This document shows, in pieces, positions 46,432-55,400 of a DNA stretch of 64,000 nt (position 1 is the stretch's first letter; every line of letters starts with the position of its first letter). The notes under the pieces were generated by a model, which saw nothing but the letters and a program-made list of their open reading frames with translations, ran no database searches and had not been told where the DNA came from. The stretch is from Mycobacterium sp. M26 (GTDB taxonomy: Bacteria; Actinomycetota; Actinomycetes; Mycobacteriales; Mycobacteriaceae), in contig NZ_LN929907.1 of NCBI RefSeq assembly GCF_001494595.1, forward strand, positions 1,617,468-1,681,467. The letters are read 5' to 3'. Both the position numbers and the translations under genes were made by a program.

Positions 46432-47913
46432 CTATTCCGGGGCGGGTAATTCCGCCGGCGTCGCGGCCACCGGGGCCGGAGCCACCAGTGGCAACAGGAT
46501 CGTGAAGCAGGTGTTGCCGGGTTCGGACGTCACCCGGATATCGCCCTGGTGTTTCTCGACGACGATCCGGCGGGCCAGGTCCAACCCGAGGCCGTCGCCC
46601 TCGCCGAACGGCTTGGTGGTGAAGAACGCGGTGAAGATCCGGTCGATGATCTCTTCGGGGATCCCGGGGCCGTCGTCGCTGATCTCGACCCGGATCATGT
46701 CGTCGGCTTGGCGGGCCGTGCGGATCGTCAGTGTGCCCCGGCCACCCATCGCCTGGATGGCGTTGTTGATCACGACATCCCATACTTCGTTCAAACCGCC
46801 TGGGTAACAACCGATTTCAGGCAGTGACTTGTCCCAGTCCTTGACCAGCTTGATGGGCTTGTCGGGGCCGATCTTGTCGCCGAAGAGCGTCTTCAACGTG
46901 CTGTGCAGCAACTCGTGCACATTGGCCACCTGGTATTCGGCGCGGTCCATCTGGGAGTACTTCTTCGCCCCGGCCAGCAGACCCGAGATGCGTTCGCTGG
47001 CGTCGGCGATCTCGTTCATCCGCAGCTCGGTGTCGATGGTGTACTTCAGCCAGCCGATGGCGCTCTGCAGCGTCGCCGAGCAGTCCACCGAATCGATGGA
47101 CGCCTCGATGCGTTCCAGCCAGCCCACGTCGAGTCCGGCCTCGACGAAGGTGGGCGCGTAGTCCCAGGCGCTGGCGATGCCGTGGTCTTCCAGCCAGTCG
47201 CCGACCTGATCTTCGCGGTCGGTGGTCTCCAGGGCGGTCAGCTGCTGGACCTTGGATTTGGCCACCTGCTCGGCTACCTCGTCCTGGATGCTGACCAGCA
47301 CGCGCAGGGCTTCCGGGGTGAACTTGCCGTCGGCGAGCATGGCCAGCTTGTAGCGCATCTTGCCGACGCCTTCGCGCAGGTCGGCAACGGCGCGGGCGGT
47401 GGCGGCAGCGGGATTGTTGAGCTGGTGGGTCAGCCCGGCGGTGATGGTGCCCAGGGCCAGCAGTTTCTGGCGCTGGCCGATGATCTGGCTCTGCCGCCGG
47501 CCGCCGACCATGTGCCCTTCGAGCAGATGGACTGCCATCGGGAACTCGTCGCGCATGAACCGGGCGAAGGCCTCGGCGTCGAGCACGAAGAACCGGGACG
47601 GCTTGGTGACGCGCACCGACGCCTGATACAGCTGCTCCTCATCGGGGATATAGGCCGACCAGGCACCGCAGTACACCCCGCGCTGCGAGGTGCGGTTGGT
47701 TTCGATGTCGACGCCCCCGGACCGCTTGGACATCACCAGTTCGCCGTCGAGCAGGACGTAGAAACAGGTGGCCGGGTCGCCCTCGACGACCACGGGACCC
47801 GGTTCGAAGGTGGCGATGTGGCCGTTGTCGCACAGCGTCTGTAGCTGTTCGTCGGACAGCTTCTCGAACAGGAACAACGTCCGAAGTTCGTCGGGCATGC
47901 AGTTCTGGCCCAT
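46432..47913 (-). CDS. Sensor histidine kinase with N-terminal cyclic-nucleotide-binding domain
   Basis: 493 residues, no membrane segment, so a cytosolic sensor. A cNMP-binding-type barrel covers about residues 8-130 (PGPVVVEGDPATCFYVLLDG). The phospho-acceptor is H163 in GLTHQLNNPAA, an H-box of the ALTHxxNNP kind. A long helical region follows, then the ATPase domain: N-box NEVWDVVINNAIQAM (375-389), DDGPGIP (413-419) and GEGDGLGLDLA. It lies 25 bases after the response-regulator/flavoprotein gene, which is the obvious partner. The ligand, possibly cAMP, is inferred. Confidence 0.9.
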   Translation of the reverse strand: MGQNCMPDELRTLFLFEKLSDEQLQTLCDNGHIATFEPGPVVVEGDPATCFYVLLDGELVMSKRSGGVDIETNRTSQRGVYCGAWSAYIPDEEQLYQASVRVTKPSRFFVLDAEAFARFMRDEFPMAVHLLEGHMVGGRRQSQIIGQRQKLLALGTITAGLTHQLNNPAAATARAVADLREGVGKMRYKLAMLADGKFTPEALRVLVSIQDEVAEQVAKSKVQQLTALETTDREDQVGDWLEDHGIASAWDYAPTFVEAGLDVGWLERIEASIDSVDCSATLQSAIGWLKYTIDTELRMNEIADASERISGLLAGAKKYSQMDRAEYQVANVHELLHSTLKTLFGDKIGPDKPIKLVKDWDKSLPEIGCYPGGLNEVWDVVINNAIQAMGGRGTLTIRTARQADDMIRVEISDDGPGIPEEIIDRIFTAFFTTKPFGEGDGLGLDLARRIVVEKHQGDIRVTSEPGNTCFTILLPLVAPAPVAATPAELPAPE

Positions 47914-47938
47914 GTCGCTGTGCCTTTCTAGGCCCTGT

Positions 47939-49642
47939 CTAGGCCTCTGCCAGATACCGGTGCACGAGCATCACCGCCATCGATCCTTCGCCCACCGCGG
48001 CGGCCACGCGTTTGGCCGACTCGGAGCGCACGTCTCCTGCAACAAACACACCCGGCACACTTGTTTCCAGGTGATGCGGTGGGCGGTCCAGAGTCCAGCC
48101 CGCGACGTCGCGCAGATCCGGTCCGGCCAGGATGAATCCGTGGTCGTCGACGGCGACGACCTCCTTGAGCCAGTCGGTGCGGGGCTCGGCACCGATGAAG
48201 CAGCACATCCGGGTAGAGGCCACGGTGTCGCGCTCGCCGGTCTGCTTGTTCTCCAGCACCAGGCCCGTCAGGTGGTCGTCCTCACCGAGGGTGTCGACCA
48301 CCTCGGTGCAGGTGCGCACGGTGATCTTCGGGTGCTTCTCGATCCGGTCGATCAGGTAGTGCGACATCGACGCCTCCAGCGAGGGGCCGCGCACCAGCAT
48401 GGTCACCGACTTGGCCCGCTCGGCCATGAAGAGGGCGGCCTGGCCTGCCGAGTTCGCGCCACCGACGAGGTAGACGTCCTCGCCTTCACATTCCGAGGAG
48501 TCCGAGACCGATGCCCCGTAGTAGACGCCCCGGCCGACGTAGTTGCAGGACGCGTCGTCGGGGTTGTCCCAGCACCCGGTGACCCGCAGCTGCCGGTAGT
48601 CCACACCGGTGGCGAGAATGACTGAGCGAGCGGCGATTTCGCCGCCGTCGGAGAAGGTGATGGTGCGTGCGGTACCGGCGTCGCCGGCGATCAGCTTGAC
48701 CGCTTTGCGGGTGGTGATCACTTCGGCGCCGAACCGCTCGGCCTGCCGGCGGGCCGACGTGGTGAGCTCGGCACCGGAGATCCCGGTCGGGAATCCGAGG
48801 TAGTTCTCGATACGTGAGCTGCGTCCGGCCTGCCCGCCGGTAGTGGTCTCCTCGATCAGCACCGTCTTGAGGCCTTCGGAGGCGCCGTACACCGCGGCCG
48901 CCAACCCGGCCGGGCCGCCGCCGATGACGGCCAGGTCATACATCTCCAGCGAGGGAACGGTCGCCAGGCCGAGCATGCCCGCCAGTTCGGCGTCGGTGGG
49001 GTCGACGAGCGTCTCACCCTGTTCGGTGATGACCACCGGCAACTGGAAGCCGTCCAGGCCGGCGGCATCGAGCAACTGGCGGCCCTTGGGTTCGTCGGCC
49101 ATGAACGAGCGGAACGAGTGCTGGTTGCGGGCCAGGAACTGGCGCACCTCCCAGGACCGCTCGCTCCAGCGGTGACCGATCACCTTGGTGTGCGGGATCG
49201 CGCGGTCGCCGGTGGCGTGCCAGGCCTCGAGCAGTGCGTCGAGCACCGGGTAGAGCTTCTCCTCGGGCGGGTCCCACGGCTTGAGCAGGTAGTGGTCCAG
49301 GTCGACGACGTTGATGGCGTCGATCGCGGCGTGGGTGTCGGCGTAGGCGGTCAGCAGCACTCGGCGGGCCATCGGGTAGACGTCCATCGCCTCTTCGAGG
49401 AACTGGATGCCGCTCATCTGCGGCATCCGGTAGTCGGCGACGAAAACGGCCACGGTTTCGCCGCGCAGTTTCAGTTCGTTCAGCGTTTCCAGCGCATCGG
49501 GCCCGGATTCGGCCCGCACGATCCGGTATCTCTCGCCGTAATGGCGTCGCAGATCCCGGGCCACGGCACGGGATACGGCCGGGTCGTCGTCGACGGAGAG
49601 AATGACGGGTTTTTTGGGCTGGGGGTGAGGTCCAGTCATCAC
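47939..49642 (-). CDS. Response regulator receiver fused to a thioredoxin-reductase-like FAD oxidoreductase
   Basis: 567 residues from GTG 49642; ATG 49639 is equally possible. Receiver domain about 10-130 with D18-D20 acidic pocket, phospho-acceptor D70 (VFVADYRMP), T98 and K121. A thioredoxin-like linker follows (about 150-230, HRWSERSWEVRQFLARNQ) without a CxxC. Then a TrxR-type flavoprotein: FAD loop GGGPAG (241-246), GGQAGRSSRIENYLGFP, and a second nucleotide loop VGGANSAGQAA (393-403). The redox CATC site of TrxR is replaced by a segment ending SDSSEC (C385), so it is not a normal thioredoxin reductase. Output is probably redox chemistry controlled by phosphorylation. Confidence 0.88.
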   Translation of the reverse strand: MMTGPHPQPKKPVILSVDDDPAVSRAVARDLRRHYGERYRIVRAESGPDALETLNELKLRGETVAVFVADYRMPQMSGIQFLEEAMDVYPMARRVLLTAYADTHAAIDAINVVDLDHYLLKPWDPPEEKLYPVLDALLEAWHATGDRAIPHTKVIGHRWSERSWEVRQFLARNQHSFRSFMADEPKGRQLLDAAGLDGFQLPVVITEQGETLVDPTDAELAGMLGLATVPSLEMYDLAVIGGGPAGLAAAVYGASEGLKTVLIEETTTGGQAGRSSRIENYLGFPTGISGAELTTSARRQAERFGAEVITTRKAVKLIAGDAGTARTITFSDGGEIAARSVILATGVDYRQLRVTGCWDNPDDASCNYVGRGVYYGASVSDSSECEGEDVYLVGGANSAGQAALFMAERAKSVTMLVRGPSLEASMSHYLIDRIEKHPKITVRTCTEVVDTLGEDDHLTGLVLENKQTGERDTVASTRMCCFIGAEPRTDWLKEVVAVDDHGFILAGPDLRDVAGWTLDRPPHHLETSVPGVFVAGDVRSESAKRVAAAVGEGSMAVMLVHRYLAEA

Positions 49643-49647
49643 TGTCC

Positions 49648-49653
49648 AGTATG
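49648..49653 (-). promoter_or_regulatory. Possible -10 element for a leaderless response-regulator transcript
   Basis: CATACT on the minus strand lies 5-6 bases before GTG 49642. Transcription from it would begin close to the start codon, the leaderless arrangement common in mycobacteria. No good -35 was found, so confidence is low. Confidence 0.3.
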
Positions 49654-49756
49654 CGCTGCCCGTCCAGTGCTATTCAGGTTGGGCTTTGCCGCGCGGATTC
49701 CGGTCGCGCGTCGTTCACCTGCGCATTAGGGTGTGGTCACCGGCTCAGCACGCGTT

Positions 49757-49785
49757 TTGGAGTAGCGCCGGGAAACGGGTATCGT
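49757..49785 (+). promoter_or_regulatory. Predicted infA promoter
   Basis: TTGGAG at 49757-49762, 17-bp spacer, TATCGT at 49780-49785. It has the same -35 hexamer and spacing as the spc promoter at 23362. The transcript would carry a ~160-nt leader that includes the long hairpin at 49858-49890. The remainder of the 308-bp gap 49643-49950 holds no gene I can support. Confidence 0.6.
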
Positions 49786-49857
49786 AGACCAACGGTGCGG
49801 TGCCCGCGCCGACTCTTGCGTGCCCAGTCCTGGAATTTCCTGTCACCGGCTCACGTT

Positions 49858-49890
49858 TTGCAGTCGGGGCGAATGCTGCCCCGACTGCAA
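49858..49890 (+). promoter_or_regulatory. Perfect 13-bp stem-loop in the infA leader
   Basis: TTGCAGTCGGGGC (49858-49870), 7-base loop GAATGCT, GCCCCGACTGCAA (49878-49890). No T run follows on either strand, so it is not a classic terminator. It ends 60 bases before the infA start and may control IF1 translation, transcript stability or processing. Confidence 0.7.
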
Positions 49891-49950
49891 CGGACCTGTC
49901 GCACACGCGGCGGGTGCAAGCAGAACCGACAATGCAGGATCTGAGAGGTT

Positions 49951-50172
49951 ATGGCCAAGAAAGACGGTGCCATCGAGGTCGAGGGCCGCGTGGTTGAGCC
50001 CCTGCCCAATGCGATGTTTCGCATTGAGCTGGAGAACGGTCACAAGGTGCTCGCTCACATCAGCGGCAAGATGCGGCAGCACTACATCCGCATCCTTCCC
50101 GAGGACCGGGTGGTGGTGGAGTTGTCTCCCTACGACCTGACCCGGGGTCGCATTGTGTACCGGTACAAGTAG
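49951..50172 (+). CDS. infA: Translation initiation factor IF-1
   Basis: 73 residues, a single S1/OB domain: [20 protein letters not shown], then [20 protein letters not shown] and [19 protein letters not shown]1 occupies the 30S A site during initiation. It opens the infA-rpmJ-rpsM-rpsK-rpsD-rpoA-rplQ series. The ribosome site GAGAGG is only two bases from the ATG, a short spacing. Confidence 0.98.
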   Translation: MAKKDGAIEVEGRVVEPLPNAMFRIELENGHKVLAHISGKMRQHYIRILPEDRVVVELSPYDLTRGRIVYRYK

Positions 50173-50261
50173 CGACGAGCGCAGCGAGTCGCTACCGAAT
50201 ATCTAGCGCCCCCACTTCGATCAGCCACGACAACGACGAGAACCAGAAGGATCGAACAGCC

Positions 50262-50375
50262 GTGAAGGTGAACCCGAGCGTCAAGCCGATCTGCGACAAG
50301 TGCAGGGTGATCCGCCGGCATGGGCGGGTCATGGTGATCTGCTCTGATCCGCGCCACAAGCAGCGGCAGGGCTAA
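50262..50375 (+). CDS. rpmJ: 50S ribosomal protein L36
   Basis: 37 residues from GTG 50262 ([20 protein letters not shown]...). Three cysteines and one histidine (CDKC, C27 in VICSD, H32 in PRHKQRQG) form the zinc ribbon of the C+ type. It is too short for many gene finders but is certain by sequence and position between infA and rpsM. An AGAAGGA site precedes it. L36 is the smallest 50S protein and helps fold 23S domain II/V junctions. Confidence 0.97.
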
Positions 50376-50430
50376 GCCCAGCCAGCCTGCTGATCGGCCA
50401 ACACAACTGAATGCAGACCTCCCAGTACCA

Positions 50431-50489
50431 CCAGGCGGATTGGCCGCCTGGACACGTCCGGTCGGAGGCCGGACCCCGACGCCGTCGGG
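50431..50489 (+). promoter_or_regulatory. Three consecutive perfect stem-loops in the rpsM leader
   Basis: Stem 1 CCAGGCGG/CCGCCTGG (50431-50438, 50444-50451), stem 2 GTCCGG/CCGGAC (50456-50461, 50469-50474), stem 3 CCCGAC/GTCGGG (50475-50480, 50484-50489). They fill the 162-base rpmJ-rpsM gap and end 48 bases before rpsM. In E. coli S4 (rpsD) represses its operon by binding an RNA structure before rpsM; rpsD is in this operon too, so an S4-type control element is a reasonable guess. Confidence 0.65.
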
Positions 50490-50537
50490 AACGGACTGGG
50501 AACAGACCTCCGCATTAGAAGAAGGAATCACTGCCTG

Positions 50538-50915
50538 ATGGCACGTCTCATGGGCGTTGATCTCCCGCGCGACAAGCGCATGGAGATCGCGCTGACCTAC
50601 ATTTACGGCATCGGCCGTACGCGTTCGCAGGAAATCCTTGCGGCGACCGGTATCGACCGGGATCTGCGCAGCAAGGACCTCACCGACGATCAGGTGACCC
50701 AGCTGCGCGACTACATCGAGGGCAACGATCTCAAGGTGGAGGGTGACCTTCGCCGCGAGGTGCAGGCCGACATTCGCCGCAAGATCGAGATCGGCTGCTA
50801 CCAGGGCCTGCGGCACCGCCGCGGTCTGCCGGTGCGCGGCCAGCGGACCAAGACCAATGCGCGTACCCGCAAGGGCCCCAAGCGCACCATCGCCGGCAAG
50901 AAGAAGGCCAGGTAA
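50538..50915 (+). CDS. rpsM: 30S ribosomal protein S13
   Basis: 125 residues: [20 protein letters not shown], the helix-hairpin segment [17 protein letters not shown], and [20 protein letters not shown] before a Lys-rich tail that touches P-site tRNA. S13 forms a head bridge to the 50S. An AGAAGGAA site lies 10 bases upstream. rpsK starts 6 bases after its stop. Confidence 0.98.
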   Translation: MARLMGVDLPRDKRMEIALTYIYGIGRTRSQEILAATGIDRDLRSKDLTDDQVTQLRDYIEGNDLKVEGDLRREVQADIRRKIEIGCYQGLRHRRGLPVRGQRTKTNARTRKGPKRTIAGKKKAR

Positions 50916-50921
50916 TCCCTG

Positions 50922-51335
50922 ATGGCACAAGCAAAGAAGGGCTCTGCTCCCAAGAAGGGGCAGAAGACCCGGCGTCGGGAAAAGAAGAACGTCCCGCACG
51001 GCGCCGCGCACATCAAGAGCACGTTCAACAACACGATCGTGTCGATCACCGACCCGCAGGGCAACGTCATCGCCTGGGCGTCGTCCGGCCACGTCGGCTT
51101 CAAGGGCTCGCGTAAGTCGACTCCGTTCGCCGCGCAGCTGGCCGCCGAGAACGCGGCCCGCAAGGCTCAGGAGCACGGCGTCAAGAAGGTCGACGTGTTC
51201 GTGAAGGGCCCGGGTTCGGGTCGCGAGACGGCGATCCGCTCGCTGCAGGCTGCCGGCCTCGAGGTTGGCGCCATTTCCGATGTCACCCCGCAGCCGCACA
51301 ACGGTTGCCGTCCGCCCAAGCGGCGCCGGGTCTAG
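50922..51335 (+). CDS. rpsK: 30S ribosomal protein S11
   Basis: 137 residues. After a basic N-terminal tail come [40 protein letters not shown] and the C-terminal [19 protein letters not shown], all S11 hallmarks. S11 lies on the platform by the Shine-Dalgarno cleft. rpsD starts 14 bases later behind GGGAGGA. Confidence 0.98.
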   Translation: MAQAKKGSAPKKGQKTRRREKKNVPHGAAHIKSTFNNTIVSITDPQGNVIAWASSGHVGFKGSRKSTPFAAQLAAENAARKAQEHGVKKVDVFVKGPGSGRETAIRSLQAAGLEVGAISDVTPQPHNGCRPPKRRRV

Positions 51336-51349
51336 GGAGGATCTAGAAA

Positions 51350-51955
51350 ATGGCTCGTTATACCGGACCCGTCACCCGCAAGTCGCGCCGCCTCGGTGTC
51401 GACCTCGTCGGCGGCGATCAGTCGTTCGAAAAGCGCCCCTACCCGCCCGGCCAGCACGGCCGCGCGCGGATCAAGGAGAGCGAATACCGCCAGCAGCTGC
51501 AGGAGAAGCAGAAGGCTCGCTTCACCTACGGCGTCATGGAGAAGCAGTTCCGCAAGTACTACGAAGAGGCCGTGCGGCACTCGGGTAAGACCGGCGAGAA
51601 CCTGCTGCAGATCCTGGAAAGCCGGCTGGACAACGTCGTGTACCGCGCCGGCCTGGCGCGTACCCGCCGGATGGCCCGTCAGCTGGTCAGCCACGGCCAC
51701 TTCACCGTCAACGGTGTCAAGGTGAACATCCCGAGCTACCGGGTGTCGCAGTACGACATCATCGACGTCAAGGAGAAGTCGCTGAACACGCTGCCGTTCC
51801 AGGTGGCGCGTGAGACCGCAGGCGATCGCCCGATCCCGGGCTGGCTGCAGGTGGTCGGGGAGCGTCAGCGCATCCTCGTGCACCAGCTGCCCACCCGCGA
51901 GCAGATCCAGGTGCCTCTCGCTGAGCAGCTGATCGTCGAGTACTACTCGAAGTAA
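51350..51955 (+). CDS. rpsD: 30S ribosomal protein S4
   Basis: 201 residues, the zinc-free form (no N-terminal cysteines). Features: RLGVDLVGGDQSFEKRPYPP, the S4 RNA-binding domain RLDNVVYRAGLARTRRMARQ and LVSHGHFTVNGVKVNIPSYR. S4 starts 16S assembly and often regulates its own operon; the structured leader before rpsM is the place where that could act. A weak hairpin follows in the gap to rpoA. Confidence 0.98.
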   Translation: MARYTGPVTRKSRRLGVDLVGGDQSFEKRPYPPGQHGRARIKESEYRQQLQEKQKARFTYGVMEKQFRKYYEEAVRHSGKTGENLLQILESRLDNVVYRAGLARTRRMARQLVSHGHFTVNGVKVNIPSYRVSQYDIIDVKEKSLNTLPFQVARETAGDRPIPGWLQVVGERQRILVHQLPTREQIQVPLAEQLIVEYYSK

Positions 51956-51958
51956 TGA

Positions 51959-53089
<1,131 letters not shown>

Positions 53090-53165
53090 CCGGGCACATT
53101 CCCGCCCAACGTCCGTCCCGGCCCTACCTGATACGGGGGTCGGCCCCACATAGGAGATAGTCGCA

Positions 53166-53750
53166 ATGCCCAAGCCCACTAAGGGTCCCCGTCTCGGCGG
53201 GTCGTCCTCGCACCAGAAGGCGCTGCTGGCCAACCTGGCCACCTCGCTCTTCGAGCACGGCCGGATCAAGACGACCGAGCCCAAGGCACGGGCGTTGCGG
53301 CCCTACGCCGAGAAGCTCATCACCCATGCCAAGAAGGGCACGTTGCACAACCGGCGTGAGGTGATGAAGAAGATCCGCGACAAGGACGTGGTGCACACCC
53401 TGTTCGCCGAGATCGGTCCGTTCTTCGCCGACCGTGAGGGCGGCTACACCCGGATCATCAAGGTCGAGGCGCGTAAGGGTGACAACGCTCCGATGGCCGT
53501 CATCGAGCTGGTGCGCGAGAAGACGGTGACCTCGGAAGCCAACCGGGCACGCAAGGCGGCCGCTCCGAAGGCCGCTGCTGCTCCGGTCGAAGAGGCTCCG
53601 GTCGAGGAGGCTCCGGCGGAGGAGAGCGTCGAGGAGATCCAGGCTGAAGACGCCGCGATCGCTGACGCGCAGACCGCCGAGGCTGCCGACGAGGTCGCCG
53701 AGGAGCAGGCCGAAGAAGCTGCCGAGGATTCGGACGCTGACAAGTCCTGA
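53166..53750 (+). CDS. rplQ: 50S ribosomal protein L17 with acidic C-terminal tail
   Basis: 194 residues. The L17 core covers about 1-120 ([20 protein letters not shown], then [20 protein letters not shown]). From residue ~140 the chain is an Ala/Glu/Pro-rich acidic tail with a repeated APVEE unit, longer than in E. coli (127 residues) but typical of mycobacteria. L17 sits near the tunnel exit. truA starts 4 bases after the stop, with a terminator-like hairpin over its first codons. Confidence 0.97.
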   Translation: MPKPTKGPRLGGSSSHQKALLANLATSLFEHGRIKTTEPKARALRPYAEKLITHAKKGTLHNRREVMKKIRDKDVVHTLFAEIGPFFADREGGYTRIIKVEARKGDNAPMAVIELVREKTVTSEANRARKAAAPKAAAAPVEEAPVEEAPAEESVEEIQAEDAAIADAQTAEAADEVAEEQAEEAAEDSDADKS

Positions 53751-53754
53751 CACT

Positions 53755-54657
53755 GTGAGTACGGATGTGCCCGCCACCGATTCCGGTGGCGGGCACTCCG
53801 TTTTATCCCCTCACTCCGTTCACCCAGTCCGTCTTCGGCTCGATATCGCCTATGACGGAACCGATTTCACCGGCTGGGCGACTCAGGACGGGCACCGCAC
53901 GGTCGCCGGTGTGCTCGACGATGCATTGTCGACGGTGTTTCGGGTGCCGGTGCGCCTATTCGCTGCCGGCCGTACCGACAGCGGGGTACACGCCACCGGG
54001 CAGGTAGCCCATGTCGACGTCCCCGCCGATGCGTTGGGGTATGCCTACCCGCGTCATCCGCGCCCCGGTGACCCGGAGTTTCTGCCCCTGATCCGCCGAC
54101 TGGCCAGGTTCCTGCCCGAGGACGTTCGGGTTCGCGAGATCACGCGTGCACCAGCAGGTTTCGATGCGCGCTTCTCCGCGCTGCGCCGCCACTACGTCTA
54201 CCGGCTGTCGCTGGCGCCGTACGGCGTCGAGCCGCACCTGGCGCGCTACGTCACGCCGTGGCCCCGCCACCTCGATGTGCCGGCGATGGTCGCTGCCTCG
54301 CGGGAGTTGGTGGGACTGCACGATTTCGCTGCGTTCTGCCGGCACCGTCCCGGTGCCACCACCATCCGCGACCTGCAGCGGCTGGACTGGCAGAGCGACG
54401 GCGACATCATCACCGCCCACGTCACCGCTGACGCGTTCTGCTGGTCGATGGTTCGCTCGCTGGTCGGTGCACTGCTGGCAGTCGGTGAGGGCCGCCGCGA
54501 ACCTGCTTGGTGTGCAACCTTATTGAGCGAACCGCAGCGGTCCAGTGCCTTTGCGGCCGCGCCGGCGCGGGGCCTCACCCTGGCCGGGGTGGACTATCCG
54601 CCCGACGATGAGCTGGCAGCGCGCATCGCGATCACCCGCGATCTGCGCACGCTCTGA
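53755..54657 (+). CDS. truA: tRNA pseudouridine(38-40) synthase TruA
   Basis: 300 residues from GTG 53755; GTG 53767 is the only other in-frame start before the conserved domain. The domain begins [20 protein letters not shown], and the catalytic aspartate is D75 in [12 protein letters not shown]. It makes pseudouridine at 38-40 in the anticodon arm. The first ~28 residues are not conserved and overlap the hairpin at 53767-53796, so the true start and the mode of expression deserve checking. It follows rplQ as in other mycobacteria. Confidence 0.93.
   Translation: MSTDVPATDSGGGHSVLSPHSVHPVRLRLDIAYDGTDFTGWATQDGHRTVAGVLDDALSTVFRVPVRLFAAGRTDSGVHATGQVAHVDVPADALGYAYPRHPRPGDPEFLPLIRRLARFLPEDVRVREITRAPAGFDARFSALRRHYVYRLSLAPYGVEPHLARYVTPWPRHLDVPAMVAASRELVGLHDFAAFCRHRPGATTIRDLQRLDWQSDGDIITAHVTADAFCWSMVRSLVGALLAVGEGRREPAWCATLLSEPQRSSAFAAAPARGLTLAGVDYPPDDELAARIAITRDLRTL
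53767..53805 (+). terminator. Terminator-like hairpin after rplQ, inside truA codons 5-17
   Basis: Perfect 13-bp stem GTGCCCGCCACCG / CGGTGGCGGGCAC (53767-53779, 53784-53796), loop ATTC, then TCCGTTTTAT. It looks like the end of the rpsM-rplQ transcript yet lies within the only possible truA reading frame start. Confidence 0.7.
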
Positions 54658-55347
54658 TCAGAGCCGGCCGGCCACGAAATCGGCGGCCTGATCGACCAGC
54701 CCGGAGTCGATGTAGGCGGCCTGCAGGTGGGAATTCCAGTTGCCGGCCCAGCTTTCCGGATCCATGTTGTCGTTGCAGATCGGGTCATCGGGTGTGCACA
54801 CGTCGATGGTCTTGTCACCCCACAGCGGGCTGACATCAGAGACCGGGCCGAACACCTTGCGGGTGCCGTTGCCGAACAGCGCCACCGCCGCCACGTGGCC
54901 GTCCATGCCCAACGGCAGCGGGTTCTTGTACCCGAACACCGGAGATGGTGCGGCCAACACGAGGTCGGTGACCGCGGCGCCCAGCGAGTACCCACCGAGT
55001 ACCAGTCGCGTGTCCGGGCAGTTGTTGGCCATGTACTGGATGTGCTTGCTCATATCGTTGGCGCCAACATCGACCTGATAGTCGGCCGGGTAGTTCACCG
55101 CGTAGAAGCCGACGTTCTTGGATGTCTTGCCGCGCAGCGAATCGACGAAAGCCTGACCGATGCGGCCGGTACCCGGCGGTTCGAAACGCCCTCGGGCGAA
55201 GACCACTTCGACGTCAGGACACGGCGCTGCACTGGCCTTGGCGAGCGTGGCCGGCGAATCCGACGGTGACATCGCTGGAGCGAGCAACATCACAGCCGCG
55301 GCGGACAATACCGCCGTAGCGCTGCTGAGGAGCCGCTTCATCTGCAT
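54658..55347 (-). CDS. Cutinase-family (Culp) secreted hydrolase (copy 1)
   Basis: 229 residues with a signal peptide cleaved near residue 40 (KASAAP). Alpha/beta hydrolase with nucleophile S121 in LVLGGYSLGAA, Asp in CTPDDPICNDN and a late His (WNSHLQAAY). The usual ARGTxE oxyanion segment reads ARGRFEPPG here, unlike copies 2 and 3. Position next to truA matches M. tuberculosis cut3/cut4 (Rv3451-Rv3452), reported as esterase/phospholipase. Exported; lipid or ester substrates likely. ATG 55341 is an alternative start. Confidence 0.9.
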   Translation of the reverse strand: MQMKRLLSSATAVLSAAAVMLLAPAMSPSDSPATLAKASAAPCPDVEVVFARGRFEPPGTGRIGQAFVDSLRGKTSKNVGFYAVNYPADYQVDVGANDMSKHIQYMANNCPDTRLVLGGYSLGAAVTDLVLAAPSPVFGYKNPLPLGMDGHVAAVALFGNGTRKVFGPVSDVSPLWGDKTIDVCTPDDPICNDNMDPESWAGNWNSHLQAAYIDSGLVDQAADFVAGRL

Positions 55348-55400
55348 AGAGCCATGGTACGTGAGGCCTGAGGGGCCTTGTCAGCAAATAAATTACAGAT

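Noticed and set aside
46403..46810. In-frame extension upstream of LLM copy 3
   Set aside because: It overlaps the kinase C terminus; the other two copies begin at the equivalent of ATG 46402.
49858..49890. Intrinsic terminator before infA
   Set aside because: The stem is perfect but no T run follows on either strand, so it is treated as a leader structure.
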